A stretch of 64,000 nt of DNA, from NCBI RefSeq assembly GCF_003691365.1, contig NZ_CP033087.1, positions 324,501 through 388,500 on the forward strand, written 5' to 3'. Made by a program: the position numbers and the translations under genes. The notes beneath the pieces are model-generated. The model did no database searches. It saw only the letters and a list, made by a program, of their open reading frames with translations, and was not told where the DNA came from. Shown piece after piece: positions 17,868 through 26,259 of the stretch; within the stretch, counting starts at the first letter, position 1, and each line of letters opens with the position of its first letter. The DNA comes from Commensalibacter melissae (lineage in GTDB: Bacteria > Pseudomonadota > Alphaproteobacteria > Acetobacterales > Acetobacteraceae).

Positions 17868-17896
17868 TTGACAAGAGTGATAATTTATCACATAAA
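17868..17896 (+). promoter_or_regulatory. Early promoter with embedded 15-bp operator
   Basis: -35 TTGACA (17868-17873), 17-bp spacer, -10 CATAAA (17891-17896). The spacer contains the perfect palindrome GTGATAA-T-TTATCAC (17877-17891). Transcription would start almost at ATG 17904, so the Cro-like mRNA may be leaderless. No ribosome binding site is visible before it. Confidence 0.65.
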
Positions 17897-17903
17897 TATA
17901 ATC

Positions 17904-18101
17904 ATGATGCACATAAAAGAAATCATTCATAAAGTTGGCGGTCCTGTAAAATTAGCTAAAGCAATTGGAATTAATCATGCGGCTGTCTGTAGGTGGAAAG
18001 TTTTACCTATTCATCGTTTATTAGAGGTTGAAAGAATTACAGGAATCCCTCGTGAAGAATTGCGTCCAGACATATTTTTAAAAGAAAGGATAGAAAGATA
18101 A
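17904..18101 (+). CDS. Cro/YdaS-like regulator
   Basis: 65 aa from ATG 17904 (or 17907). The pattern KEIIHKVGGPVKLAKAIGI then AAVCRWK and GIPREELRPDIF matches YdaS/Cro-like DNA-binding proteins that oppose the lysogenic repressor. Divergent from the CI-like gene, it is the expected first early gene of the lytic circuit. An upstream extension to 17865 would read through the promoter and is not used. Confidence 0.8.
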   Translation: MMHIKEIIHKVGGPVKLAKAIGINHAAVCRWKVLPIHRLLEVERITGIPREELRPDIFLKERIER

Positions 18102-18107
18102 AATGAG

Positions 18108-18656
18108 TTAGGACTTATTAACCAAATAGCTATATATGTCGTCAATTATTTCTCCAGAATCAGCATTATAAGCTTGCATAATACGTTTGATAATAAAATT
18201 GCGTGGCATTTTGCGTTCTAAACAATAAGCATCTAATTTTTGGGGAACTAACTTGTTATTTTTATCATTGCATTCGATAGAATTGACACGAATACGACGA
18301 TTAGAAAGTTCCCCCTTGCTATTTTTATACTCAATAGCAATTTCAGTTGGTTCAATAGGAATATTAACAATGTATTTGTTAGAAGGAAAAGCTGGAAAAG
18401 TAGTGTATTCCTCATCAAAAAAAGAATTAATTGGTTCATTATCATTTTTTTGGATAATAGATAATATTTCCATTTTTTTTGAAAAATTTTTGGATGGTTT
18501 GGCATTAATAGCTATACCTGAATTACAATCTGAACAAAAACCTACTAACGAAAAAACTGTAGTTTTATTATTAAGTTTTACTTCTCGAATTCCAATCATT
18601 TCAGCAGAATTATTACGTTTGAAACAATGAGGACAATCAACGATCATTATAGACAT
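18108..18656 (-). CDS. Zinc-ribbon protein with C-terminal AyC/R-type regulatory-looking domain
   Basis: 182 aa from ATG 18656, chosen because GGAG lies 8 nt upstream (the frame extends to 18710). The N-terminus has CPHC and later CSDC, a four-cysteine zinc ribbon. The C-terminal segment (RRIRVNSIEC, LDAYCLERKMPRNFIIKRI, DSGEIIDDIYSYL) resembles the WYL-like tail seen in some phage and mobile-element regulators. It faces the Cro-like gene. Function not known. Confidence 0.55.
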   Translation of the reverse strand: MSIMIVDCPHCFKRNNSAEMIGIREVKLNNKTTVFSLVGFCSDCNSGIAINAKPSKNFSKKMEILSIIQKNDNEPINSFFDEEYTTFPAFPSNKYIVNIPIEPTEIAIEYKNSKGELSNRRIRVNSIECNDKNNKLVPQKLDAYCLERKMPRNFIIKRIMQAYNADSGEIIDDIYSYLVNKS

Positions 18657-18791
18657 AACATAACTCCATATCATTATAGTTTCAGAATAAAAACTATGAA
18701 GCAAATGCATATATGAGTCAATTTTGTCTATTCATACTTTTCCCTTTCTCCATAATTGTTTGATTTTCATAAGTATTTATGGAGGAAATTG

Positions 18792-19082
18792 TTGAAAATT
18801 TTTAGTCAAAAAAAGTGTAAAATTTTTACCATGGTTACCAATGAATTTTGTGTTGAGATGACACAACGACACATACAGAAAAGATATGGAAAAGTGCGTA
18901 ACGCTCCTAAGCTTGTCGCTGTTAAGCGTGGTTGGTCAATGGTCACTTTTAAAAACTGGCTATATGGTAAAAACGCACCGAGAATGCAGGACTTAATTAC
19001 TTTAATGGCTGATTGTCCTGAATTGGAAAAAGAGATCATCAAAACAGTAAAGGAAACCAGAAAGTGTTTACAGGAATTATAA
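18792..19082 (+). CDS. CII-like/XRE-like phage regulator, small
   Basis: About 96 aa from TTG 18792, which has GGAGGA 5 nt upstream; ATG 18831 gives an 83-aa alternative. The C-terminal half (RGWSMVTFKNWLYGKNAPRMQDLITLMADCPEL, quoted here in part only by pattern) has the shape sensing turn, W-x-x-G, then 'LITLMADCPEL'. Small phage DNA-binding proteins that follow cro share this shape. It would act early in the lytic programme. The exact role is unproven. Confidence 0.55.
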   Translation: MKIFSQKKCKIFTMVTNEFCVEMTQRHIQKRYGKVRNAPKLVAVKRGWSMVTFKNWLYGKNAPRMQDLITLMADCPELEKEIIKTVKETRKCLQEL

Positions 19083-19270
19083 CAGCTGCTTGGCGTGGTT
19101 TTGGATTTGATCATGGTGATGGCTTTATCGAATTGCGATTGGGTTTTCTGTCTTTTGCATTATGTAAAGGGAAAATATGGTCTCAAGTCATTATCATGAA
19201 TAATCAGGCCAGAAAATTGCTGGAGGTTAATCGTGATTTGCAGGAAAAGGTAAAACAGGATGGAAAATAG
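19064..19270 (+). CDS. Conserved small phage protein
   Basis: 68 aa starting at GTG 19064, overlapping the previous gene by 19 bp. The segment AAWRGFGFDHGDGFIELRLG followed by a hydrophobic FLSFALCKG recalls a small phage family of unknown function with the pattern RGFGFDxGDG. The C-terminal half is charged helix. It belongs to the early + strand run. Confidence 0.6.
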   Translation: MFTGIITAAWRGFGFDHGDGFIELRLGFLSFALCKGKIWSQVIIMNNQARKLLEVNRDLQEKVKQDGK

Positions 19271-19427
19271 GAAGGGACTGAACAAGCGATATAAAGGAGT
19301 GGATAGACAATGGGAAATGAACAGGAATTCAGGAACATTCAATTGTGGGGGTCAAAGTTTCGACGCAGCGACACCCCACAATGCCCACTCTTTTGAAAGT
19401 AAGAGCGATGATAAAAGTAATTCATAA
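19260..19427 (+). CDS. Possible small early protein, 55 aa
   Basis: Open frame starting at ATG 19260, 11 bp before the previous stop, with AAGG upstream. The product is polar (Ser, Asn, Lys, Asp rich) and shows no known motif. It fills most of the gap before the replication gene. An alternative reading with AAAGGAG at 19293-19299 starts at 19310 but stops after 28 codons. Confidence 0.3.
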   Translation: MENRKGLNKRYKGVDRQWEMNRNSGTFNCGGQSFDAATPHNAHSFESKSDDKSNS

Positions 19428-19490
19428 TATCTCGTGTGTAAAGATTAAAAAATTTGATGGAAATGACCTTTTCGTTGATGGAGGTCATGA

Positions 19491-20489
19491 ATGTCCAGAC
19501 ATGTAAACAAAAGAGAATACACATGGAGCCGGTTTTTCTGGAATGAATGGAGAAACGATGGGCTTCTCCAGTCCTGCTCTCTTGTCACAAAAGGATTCTG
19601 GATGGATATCCTGTGTCTCATGTTCAATAGCGAGCGTCGGGGATATCTGCAGGTAAACGGCAGACCGATGACCGTTCTTGAAATATCAAAGATGATCCAT
19701 TGTGATACACGCACCGTTAAAAGGCAGATTGATATACTGAAAGAGAGAAACGTCTGTTCCGTTGATGAAAACGGTGTCATCTATTCACGAAGAATGGCTC
19801 ATGAAAATAACGATGAAAATGCAGTCTTGCATCAAACATGTGGTAGGGAAACTGTGGATATACAGCATGCTTACTGTAGGGATACTGTAAGCTTACATAA
19901 AAAAAGTGAGGAAAACAGCCAAAAACAAGAACACTCATATAAGAATAGAATAGATAAGAATCATATAGAAGATTCATCCCCCCAAACCCCCCCTGAACCT
20001 GATGACCGGTCTGTTGATAAAAATGACAAGGTCGTTCCTATCAATGCTGATACGGAATTATTCACGAAAAGCGTGAGACTTCTCTGTGAAAAAACCAGAT
20101 TGTCAGAAATCATTTGCTATCAGACAGTCGAGCGATGGTTCAGGCAGACCAACAGAAATGCAGGATTGGTGAACGGGGCAATCATGGATGGGATACATGG
20201 AAACAATCCGATCCCATACATCACGGCTATTATAAAAAACAGGATGAAAAACCCATCGCAGTCATATCCATGTCATGAAAAAACCTATGAGCATCAATGG
20301 TGCAATGAAGATGATGATGAAATGTTCAAAAGACTTTCATCCGATGACCAGGCAGTAATTCTCAATTTCAAGAAAGAGAAAAATAGGAGTGGTTGGTATA
20401 TCAAGTTTTTGGAGCATCACAAGCCATCGGCTTACAGATATCTTGTTCAAAACGGTCTGATCAAAAATGATGAAGGCAAGGTGGCATGA
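19491..20489 (+). CDS. Phage replication-type protein with winged-helix N-terminus
   Basis: 332 aa with a strong ribosome binding site (GGAGG). The N-terminus holds a helix-turn-helix typical of phage replication initiators or replisome organisers (VLEISKMIHCDTRTVKRQID, preceded by TKGFWMDILCLMFNS). The centre is polar and low complexity. The C-terminus, with the NPIPYITAIIKNRM segment, resembles helicase-loader/DnaD-type tails. Location just before the SSB gene supports a DNA-replication role, but the exact partner is unknown. Confidence 0.65.
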   Translation: MSRHVNKREYTWSRFFWNEWRNDGLLQSCSLVTKGFWMDILCLMFNSERRGYLQVNGRPMTVLEISKMIHCDTRTVKRQIDILKERNVCSVDENGVIYSRRMAHENNDENAVLHQTCGRETVDIQHAYCRDTVSLHKKSEENSQKQEHSYKNRIDKNHIEDSSPQTPPEPDDRSVDKNDKVVPINADTELFTKSVRLLCEKTRLSEIICYQTVERWFRQTNRNAGLVNGAIMDGIHGNNPIPYITAIIKNRMKNPSQSYPCHEKTYEHQWCNEDDDEMFKRLSSDDQAVILNFKKEKNRSGWYIKFLEHHKPSAYRYLVQNGLIKNDEGKVA

Positions 20490-20836
20490 TGGAAAACAAA
20501 CAGGTTGCGAAAAACTATAATATCAAAATATCCCCTGAAAACGAGAATAAAATCAGTGAGGTTGTTTTTGATATATACGCGATGTTAAAGAGCAATGAAA
20601 AGTTGTCCAGGGCTATTTCAGCCCATCTGACACTTGTTCTTTTACAAATACAGGAAAGATCAACAAATCCTGGCAAGTATTGCAATAATACAAAAGTATC
20701 GAAAGAAACATTGGAAAACAGGCTTTTTGCACTCAATAACTTTCTTGTTCCATTAATGAAGGAATATGGAATTCCGGTCATGGAGGATTTGGATGCTTAT
20801 TTAAAGGATTATGGAAATGGACATAAACGCAATTAA
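20486..20836 (+). CDS. Hypothetical phage protein, 116 aa
   Basis: Starts at ATG 20486 or 20489, overlapping the replication gene stop. Mostly helical and charged with no motif I can name (AISAHLTLVLLQIQERS in the middle, KDYGNGHKRN at the end). It is part of the replication run 19491-22670 and shares the next gene's start region (26-bp overlap). Confidence 0.55.
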   Translation: MMENKQVAKNYNIKISPENENKISEVVFDIYAMLKSNEKLSRAISAHLTLVLLQIQERSTNPGKYCNNTKVSKETLENRLFALNNFLVPLMKEYGIPVMEDLDAYLKDYGNGHKRN

Positions 20837-21131
20837 CCATGCAAAAACCATGTATGTTTCTTTACATGGATTATGTGATGTTATTTCTGTAGTTGGTGGT
20901 ATTTTTGTAATATCATTATCAGCTACTATAATTATGATATCTATCATTAGTATAGATTCACCTGAGTATTTTAAAAAAAATTGTTTTAAATGTATTAAAC
21001 GATTTTCTATAGCTGTCATAATTTTATCAATATTGGTTATTTCTTCATTAATCATCCCATCCTATTACAAAAGCCAGCTTGTCGTTTCAGGAATGAGCTA
21101 CGAACAGATAAGCAAACTGGTGGGGAAATAA
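20811..21131 (+). CDS. Two-helix membrane protein
   Basis: 106 aa (start 20811, or ATG 20817 to give 104). Two transmembrane helices, around SVVGGIFVISLSATIIMISI and FSIAVIILSILVISSLII, separated by a basic loop. It lies between replication genes, 1 bp before ssb. No family recognised. Its base composition is lower in G+C than ssb next door. Confidence 0.55.
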   Translation: MEMDINAINHAKTMYVSLHGLCDVISVVGGIFVISLSATIIMISIISIDSPEYFKKNCFKCIKRFSIAVIILSILVISSLIIPSYYKSQLVVSGMSYEQISKLVGK

Positions 21132-21132
21132 G

Positions 21133-21546
21133 ATGTCCGGTAGCATAAACAAGGTAATCATTGTCGGTCGTCTTGGTCGTGATCCTGAAATGAAGTCAAC
21201 ACAGCAGGGAAACAGGATCGCCTTGTTGTCCGTTGCGACTGGTGAAAGATACAGGGACAAAAATACGGGTGAAACGAAAACGCTGACCGATTGGCACAGG
21301 ATTGTTGTCTTTAGCGATAATATGGCTGGATATGCGGAAAAATACCTTAAAAAGGGTTACCAGGTCTACATAGAAGGCAGGCTCAAGAACCGCACATGGG
21401 ACGACAATATGGGAAACAGACGGCATGTTACCGAGATCGTTGTCAGCGATTATAGGGGTAGTCTCATAAATATCGGAAATCATAGACATGACCAGAATTC
21501 ATCGGTAAACAATGACGGTTTTCCTGATGATGAAATACCTTTCTAG
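21133..21546 (+). CDS. ssb: Single-stranded DNA-binding protein
   Basis: Binds ssDNA during replication and recombination. 137 aa. The OB-fold signature starts NKVIIVGRLGRDPEMKSTQQG, with TDWHRIVVF and YVYIEGRL-type strands (here VYIEGRLKNRTW). The C-terminal tail ends DDEIPF, the partner-docking tip of bacterial SSB. The short linker makes it shorter than most host SSBs, which suits a phage version. Confidence 0.95.
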   Translation: MSGSINKVIIVGRLGRDPEMKSTQQGNRIALLSVATGERYRDKNTGETKTLTDWHRIVVFSDNMAGYAEKYLKKGYQVYIEGRLKNRTWDDNMGNRRHVTEIVVSDYRGSLINIGNHRHDQNSSVNNDGFPDDEIPF

Positions 21547-21555
21547 GAATTTGAC

Positions 21556-22119
21556 ATGACAGAACGTGAGAAAAATGACTGGTACGTCGAGCCTGTGGAA
21601 TGTACCAGAGCCCTGATCAGGGCGGAGGAGATATACGGTGGGTTGGGAAACAAAATTCTTGATCCATGCTGTGGTAAGGGAAACATACTCAATACCCTTT
21701 ATGAACATGGTTACCATAATGTCGAGGGTGGCGATATCGAGGACAGGGGGTACAGAACAACCCGTTTCCAGCAACGTGATTTTCTTGAGTATGAAAATGA
21801 AGAGCGGTGGGATTGCATAATATCCAATCCACCATACAAGCATGCTGAAAAGATGGCATGGAAAGCGTTGAGACAGTCAAGACACCGTGTCTACCTGTTT
21901 CTCAACATAACATTCTATGCATCAATGGCACGCGAGGATCTGTTCAGTCTTGGCAAGCTTGCACGAGTTCATACATTCGTCGAGAGGATCACGATGTATC
22001 CAGGCGATTACCAGAATGTTTCAAGAAACAGTGGAACCCAGACCTATGCATGGTTCGTGTTCGACCATGGATGGAAAAGACCGACCGCAGAACTGGATCG
22101 TATATCCATTAAAAACTGA
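21556..22119 (+). CDS. Phage N6-adenine DNA methyltransferase-like protein
   Basis: 187 aa. A SAM-binding motif ILDPCCGKGNIL is followed by GGDIEDRGY and the catalytic SNPPY, the order expected for amino-methyltransferases acting on adenine. ATG 21556 is 10 bp after ssb. It has no target-recognition extension, so specificity is unclear. It may protect phage DNA from host restriction. It is the first of three methyltransferase genes in this prophage. Confidence 0.8.
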   Translation: MTEREKNDWYVEPVECTRALIRAEEIYGGLGNKILDPCCGKGNILNTLYEHGYHNVEGGDIEDRGYRTTRFQQRDFLEYENEERWDCIISNPPYKHAEKMAWKALRQSRHRVYLFLNITFYASMAREDLFSLGKLARVHTFVERITMYPGDYQNVSRNSGTQTYAWFVFDHGWKRPTAELDRISIKN

Positions 22120-22142
22120 TCAGAAAATGGAATATTTAGAGC

Positions 22143-22670
22143 ATGACAAGAAAAAACAGGAATACAAGGTCAATTCCCCCGATTATAAAGTTGCATAATC
22201 TTGAAAAACGGTTTGCTTCACGTGAAATTGTCCTGGAAATCGGCGTCAATCCGACAAATCCAAAGCAGAAAGAGACAAGGATACGTCGTCAATGTTCGTA
22301 TGATAGGCTTCTAAGTCGTTGCGTGATAACTCAGAAACAAAGGGATTGCCTGGACAGGTTCGCGATATTGTGTGAACAGTCTGTTGGAAAGACAAAGAAC
22401 ATATATGTGACAATCAGCGATCTTTTCCATAACAAGCAGATGTATGGACGTGATTTTGAACCAACATTCAGGCAAAGCCGTGCATTTGAAAAGATTTTCG
22501 AGATCAAGAATATGCTGGGCGTATTCAACAGCGATATCATTGTCATGCTTTCAATAGGGAATATGGATTGTCAGGAAATAGGGAAACGGTTGAATATCGA
22601 GAAAAATAAACTGTACGGGAATATTAATTCAGCCTGTATACGACTTGAGGAAATAATGGAAAATATGTAG
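22143..22670 (+). CDS. Putative late-gene regulator, 175 aa
   Basis: Basic protein without strong similarity that I recognise. The C-terminal half (VMLSIGNMDCQEIGKRLNI then KNKLYGNINSACIRLEEIM) looks like a sigma-region-4-type helix-turn-helix. Position, last gene before the packaging genes, is where antiterminators or late activators sit in many phages. That role is inference from context. Some members of this kind are annotated DUF6456-like. Confidence 0.5.
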   Translation: MTRKNRNTRSIPPIIKLHNLEKRFASREIVLEIGVNPTNPKQKETRIRRQCSYDRLLSRCVITQKQRDCLDRFAILCEQSVGKTKNIYVTISDLFHNKQMYGRDFEPTFRQSRAFEKIFEIKNMLGVFNSDIIVMLSIGNMDCQEIGKRLNIEKNKLYGNINSACIRLEEIMENM

Positions 22671-22786
22671 AAAAATTTAATTATTTAAAAATAATACTTG
22701 CACGAGTTCAACTCGTATGATACATTTTTATCAAAATAGGACAAGTGTCTTTAGAAAAGACTAAAGTTTGTGATAAATAATTAATA

Positions 22787-22840
22787 AATGGATAAATTAA
22801 CATTAAGACTGCCCGTCTCGTATTAATTAATTTATCCATT
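22787..22840. promoter_or_regulatory. 14-bp inverted repeat with inner hairpin upstream of packaging genes
   Basis: AATGGATAAATTAA (22787-22800) pairs perfectly with TTAATTTATCCATT (22827-22840). Inside it AGAC-TGCCC-GTCT forms a second stem. The + strand continues T-rich (TTATATTTAT). It could be the early-region terminator, a small RNA or a protein-binding site. Confidence 0.55.
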
Positions 22841-22852
22841 TTATATTTATGG

Positions 22853-22925
22853 GGACATGGGGTGCGTTGGGTCCTTCCATGGGCCCTCCGAAGCAGGGGT
22901 CATTCGCAAGCCCGATATATCTCCA
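22853..22925. other. Candidate cos/packaging site
   Basis: A G+C-rich island in an AT-rich 450-bp gap, including GGGTCCTTCCATGGGCCC and AGCAGGGGTCATTCGCAAGC. It lies just upstream of Nu1/GpA-type terminase genes, where cos is placed in lambda-like phages. The string resembles cos-proximal sequence of related prophages as I remember it; no cut site is proven. The rest of 22671-23135 shows no gene. Confidence 0.35.
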
Positions 22926-23135
22926 GCTATCAGATTTTTTTTTGGTTCCAGTTACACCTTGTAAATATTTAAAAAACGTTGTTAAACAGTCATTTTTTAT
23001 GGGTGTAACCTAAAAAAATTCAGGTTCCATTTATTTTTTATAAAATCACGGAAAACCGCAATATTTTATTTTCTGGGTTCCAAGATGGTTCCATATTGAT
23101 TTCATTGGTTTCAGTCTTTGGTTCCAGGTAAAAAC

Positions 23136-23654
23136 ATGAATACCATCAGTATAAGTGAGGCATCAAGAAGAGCCGGAATAAGCAGGCCAGCTATTCGTAA
23201 ACATCTGAAAGTTGGACGAATAGAATCTGTTGACGGAAAAGTTGTCCTTTCTTCATTTGAACGATGGTTAAAAGATAGAGAATCAGTCAGCGAAGAAAAT
23301 AATGAAGAATCAGTTCAGGGACCTGTATTCGGGGATCTGAAAGATGCGGAACGACACAAAACAAGTTATGAAGCAAGACTGAAAGAGATTGAATATGATA
23401 TCAAGTCCAAACAGGTAATTCTCATAGAGGAAGCTGTAGACCTTGTTTCAATGGAATATTCAAGGGTAAGAACCCGTTTATTGGCCATACCGGCAGAATC
23501 ATCACCACAATTATTCAACTGTAAAACTGTCATGGAAATTCAGGATAAGCTTTCTCGTTTGATAAATCGGGTATTAGAAGAATTATCTGCAGATGTACAA
23601 TTGCAACAGAAAATATCCGAAGGGGAAGAGCTATCTAGCGCAGGCACTGAATAA
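23136..23654 (+). CDS. Terminase small subunit, Nu1-like
   Basis: Recognises the packaging site and recruits the large subunit. 172 aa from ATG 23136 (a TTG at 23118 is possible). The N-terminal winged-helix/MerR-type domain reads ISISEASRRAGISRPAIRKH. A charged coiled middle (LKEIEYDIKSKQVILIEEAV, then YSRVRTRLLAIP) is typical of the Nu1/DUF1441 group. Overlap of 62 bp with the terL frame indicates translational coupling. Confidence 0.8.
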   Translation: MNTISISEASRRAGISRPAIRKHLKVGRIESVDGKVVLSSFERWLKDRESVSEENNEESVQGPVFGDLKDAERHKTSYEARLKEIEYDIKSKQVILIEEAVDLVSMEYSRVRTRLLAIPAESSPQLFNCKTVMEIQDKLSRLINRVLEELSADVQLQQKISEGEELSSAGTE

Positions 23655-25578
23655 AGCCAAAAAGCTCAATCTGTCACCCCCACCAATTCTTACATTGAGT
23701 CAGTGGGCAGCAAAATACGCCATATTGTCAAAGGAGACAAGTGCACAGACAGGAAGGTTTGAAGCCTATCCATACCAGATCGGCATGATGGATGCCGTTA
23801 CGGATCCAAGTGTTGAAAAAGTTTCAGTCATGAAATCAGCCCGTGTTGGATACACGAAAATACTTGATCATGTGGTTGGATATTACTTGCATCAGGATCC
23901 AAGTCCTATCCTTATCGTTCAGCCCCGCGTTGAGGATGCCGAGGATTATTCAAAATCGGAAATAGCACCCATGTTGCGTGATACACCGGTATTGGCAGAG
24001 ATAGCACCCGATCCGAAAACACGCACGGGTGACAATACCCTGTTGAAAAAGACAATGAAAAATGGTGCGTCCATAGCGTTGGTCGGGGCAAATTCTCCAG
24101 GAGGATTCAGAAGGATAACGGTAAGGATTGTCCTTTTTGATGAAATAGACGGATATCCAGTAAGCGGCGCAGGATCGGAAGGAGATCAGATAGCACTTGG
24201 TACCAAACGATCCGAGACATTCTGGAACAGGAAAATTGTGACGGGATCAACCCCTACAATAAAGGGATTGTCAAGAATTGAAAAATTATATCTTGATGGT
24301 GACCAAAGACGCTATCATGTTCCATGTCCACATTGCGGTTCTTTCCAGATACTGGAATGGGGTGGAAAGGATACACCCCATGGAATAAAGTGGGACAAGG
24401 ACGAAAACGGTGTTTCCTTGCCTGATACCGTTCATTATGTCTGTAAAGAAAATGGCTGTGTCATTGATGAGATAGAAAAATCGTCAATGATAGAAAAAGG
24501 TGAATGGAGGGCAACAGAACCATTCAAGGGTCATGCATCCTTTCATATAAATTCCCTGTATTCACTGATGCCAAATGCAAGATGGTCTTTACTTGTATCT
24601 GAATTCCTCAGGGTTAAACGTGATCCGATTGAATTGCAGACTTTTGTCAACACGACATTGGGTGAGACATTCGAGGATCGTGGTGATGACGCATTGTCAG
24701 AATTCACCCTAGCAAGACGTGCGGAAATATGGTCCGGAGAGGTTCCAGACCGTGTTGTCCTGCTAACAGCCGCTGGGGATGTCCAGGATGACCGTGTAGA
24801 ACTCGAGATTGTGGGTTGGGGCCGTAATGAAGAGCGTTGGTCAATAGCCCATATTGTCATCAACGGTGATCCAGACAGTCCTGAATTATGGTCGGAAGTT
24901 GACGAGATACTGAAAAGACGCTGGTACAAAACCGACGGTACAGGTTTTGCAATAATGGCGGCCTGTATTGATTCCGGAGGGCATTTCACACAAAAGGTAT
25001 ATAATTTCTGCAAGGAAAGGATAGGGCGCAGAATATGGGCTATCAAGGGTGAATCCGCCCGTAACGGGCAACGATCTCCGGTATGGCCAATCAAACAGCC
25101 GACAAGAAAACGCAAGGGATATGCACCCTATGTTATCGGTGTCAACGCCGCAAAGGACATTATTCGCACAAGATTGAAACTTGATCAGCCACCGCCTGAA
25201 ATGGCATGTCCAGGATATATGCATTATCCACAGGATCGTGACATAAATTTTTTTGCACAACTGGTTTCCGAACGGTCAATCCGGAAATATGTGGGTGGAC
25301 GCTATGTCCGGATCTGGGAACAAACTCCAGGAAGGGCAAACGAGGCACTTGATCTGGCCGTGTATTCCTATGCGGCTTTATGCGGACTGATGAAGTGCGG
25401 TGTCAGGCTGAATGCCATGGCGGACAGAATAGAGAATAATCAGAAACCCGTTGATGTGGTCCAGCATCCCTACCAGGTTTCAGGTCTTCCAAAAGAGGAG
25501 AAGAAACCTGAACGTAGCAAGGAGGATATCGAGAAAGCAAGAGAAGAGGCGAGAAAGAAGCTATGGGGAAATTCATAG
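23593..25578 (+). CDS. Terminase large subunit, GpA family
   Basis: DNA-packaging ATPase/nuclease. 661 aa, the lambda gpA size class. The ATPase region has KSARVGYTKILDHVVGYYL (adenine and Walker-A-like area) and a Walker-B-like VLFDEIDGYP. A zinc-binding segment with CPHCG follows, then the nuclease half with LTAAGDVQDDRVELE and ACIDSGG. Family GpA implies cos-type packaging. Starting at ATG 23593 puts the first 20 residues inside the small-subunit gene. Confidence 0.93.
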   Translation: MYNCNRKYPKGKSYLAQALNKAKKLNLSPPPILTLSQWAAKYAILSKETSAQTGRFEAYPYQIGMMDAVTDPSVEKVSVMKSARVGYTKILDHVVGYYLHQDPSPILIVQPRVEDAEDYSKSEIAPMLRDTPVLAEIAPDPKTRTGDNTLLKKTMKNGASIALVGANSPGGFRRITVRIVLFDEIDGYPVSGAGSEGDQIALGTKRSETFWNRKIVTGSTPTIKGLSRIEKLYLDGDQRRYHVPCPHCGSFQILEWGGKDTPHGIKWDKDENGVSLPDTVHYVCKENGCVIDEIEKSSMIEKGEWRATEPFKGHASFHINSLYSLMPNARWSLLVSEFLRVKRDPIELQTFVNTTLGETFEDRGDDALSEFTLARRAEIWSGEVPDRVVLLTAAGDVQDDRVELEIVGWGRNEERWSIAHIVINGDPDSPELWSEVDEILKRRWYKTDGTGFAIMAACIDSGGHFTQKVYNFCKERIGRRIWAIKGESARNGQRSPVWPIKQPTRKRKGYAPYVIGVNAAKDIIRTRLKLDQPPPEMACPGYMHYPQDRDINFFAQLVSERSIRKYVGGRYVRIWEQTPGRANEALDLAVYSYAALCGLMKCGVRLNAMADRIENNQKPVDVVQHPYQVSGLPKEEKKPERSKEDIEKAREEARKKLWGNS

Positions 25579-25596
25579 ACAAGAGGATTATCGATA

Positions 25597-26259
25597 ATGC
25601 GTATGACGATCAAGGTTGATATGGATAAAACATCCAGAATGCTTCAGAGAATTTCGTCAAGGGACATTCCCTATGCACTGGCAAGAGGCGTGAGTATGGC
25701 CGCGAGAGAGACAAGGGATAAACTGAAACAGGATATACCAGGGATTTTCAAGCATGCGGGACCATTTACCAGAAATGCCATATCCTTTACATACGCAACG
25801 AAACAAAACCAGACAGCAACCGTATTCGTCAAGGATCAACAGGCAAAATACCTTAAATTCGAGGAATATGGTGGAACAAGGACACCGCAGGACAACACGA
25901 TGAATCCAGGAGCAAGGGCAATCGTTGTTGGTGGCCCATCCGCAAGGAGAAATGCATCGGGAGCCTTGCCAAAGGGTTATGTAAGGAGTCTTGCACAAAA
26001 GGCGATGGACGATCTCAAGAAATCCAAAAGGAAAAACCGGAATATCATTGTGAAGCTGCCTGAAAGCAGGCGTGGTCCAGGAGGATTTTTCCAACGTAAT
26101 GTCCAGGCCAACAGTCTCGTACGGCTGATCAGTTTCATCCATCATGCGACCTACAAACCGAAATTCGGTTTTTTCAAGAGAACATCTGATTTTCTCGATA
26201 GGAACCTTAATCCCATTCTTCAAAAAACAATAGACAGCATTTTGGAAAAAGGAAAATAA
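25597..26259 (+). CDS. Minor tail protein Z-like / tail completion protein
   Basis: 220 aa, basic. The pattern of an N-terminal segment (RISSRDIPYALARGVSMAAR, then FTRNAISFTYA) with YLKFEEYGGTRTP resembles lambda gpZ/HK97 gp10-like proteins that finish the tail end joining the head. In lambda, Z lies among tail genes. Here the gene sits between terL and gpW, an unusual order. The C-terminal part is less conserved. Confidence 0.65.
   Translation: MRMTIKVDMDKTSRMLQRISSRDIPYALARGVSMAARETRDKLKQDIPGIFKHAGPFTRNAISFTYATKQNQTATVFVKDQQAKYLKFEEYGGTRTPQDNTMNPGARAIVVGGPSARRNASGALPKGYVRSLAQKAMDDLKKSKRKNRNIIVKLPESRRGPGGFFQRNVQANSLVRLISFIHHATYKPKFGFFKRTSDFLDRNLNPILQKTIDSILEKGK

Noticed and set aside
19381-19506. 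41-codon ORF ahead of the replication gene
   Set aside because: Overlaps another possible small ORF and the replication gene start; the ribosome binding site belongs to 19491. Evidence too thin.
24543-25260. Long minus-strand ORFs inside terL
   Set aside because: Shadows of the terminase coding frame; low-complexity composition and no neighbours on that strand.
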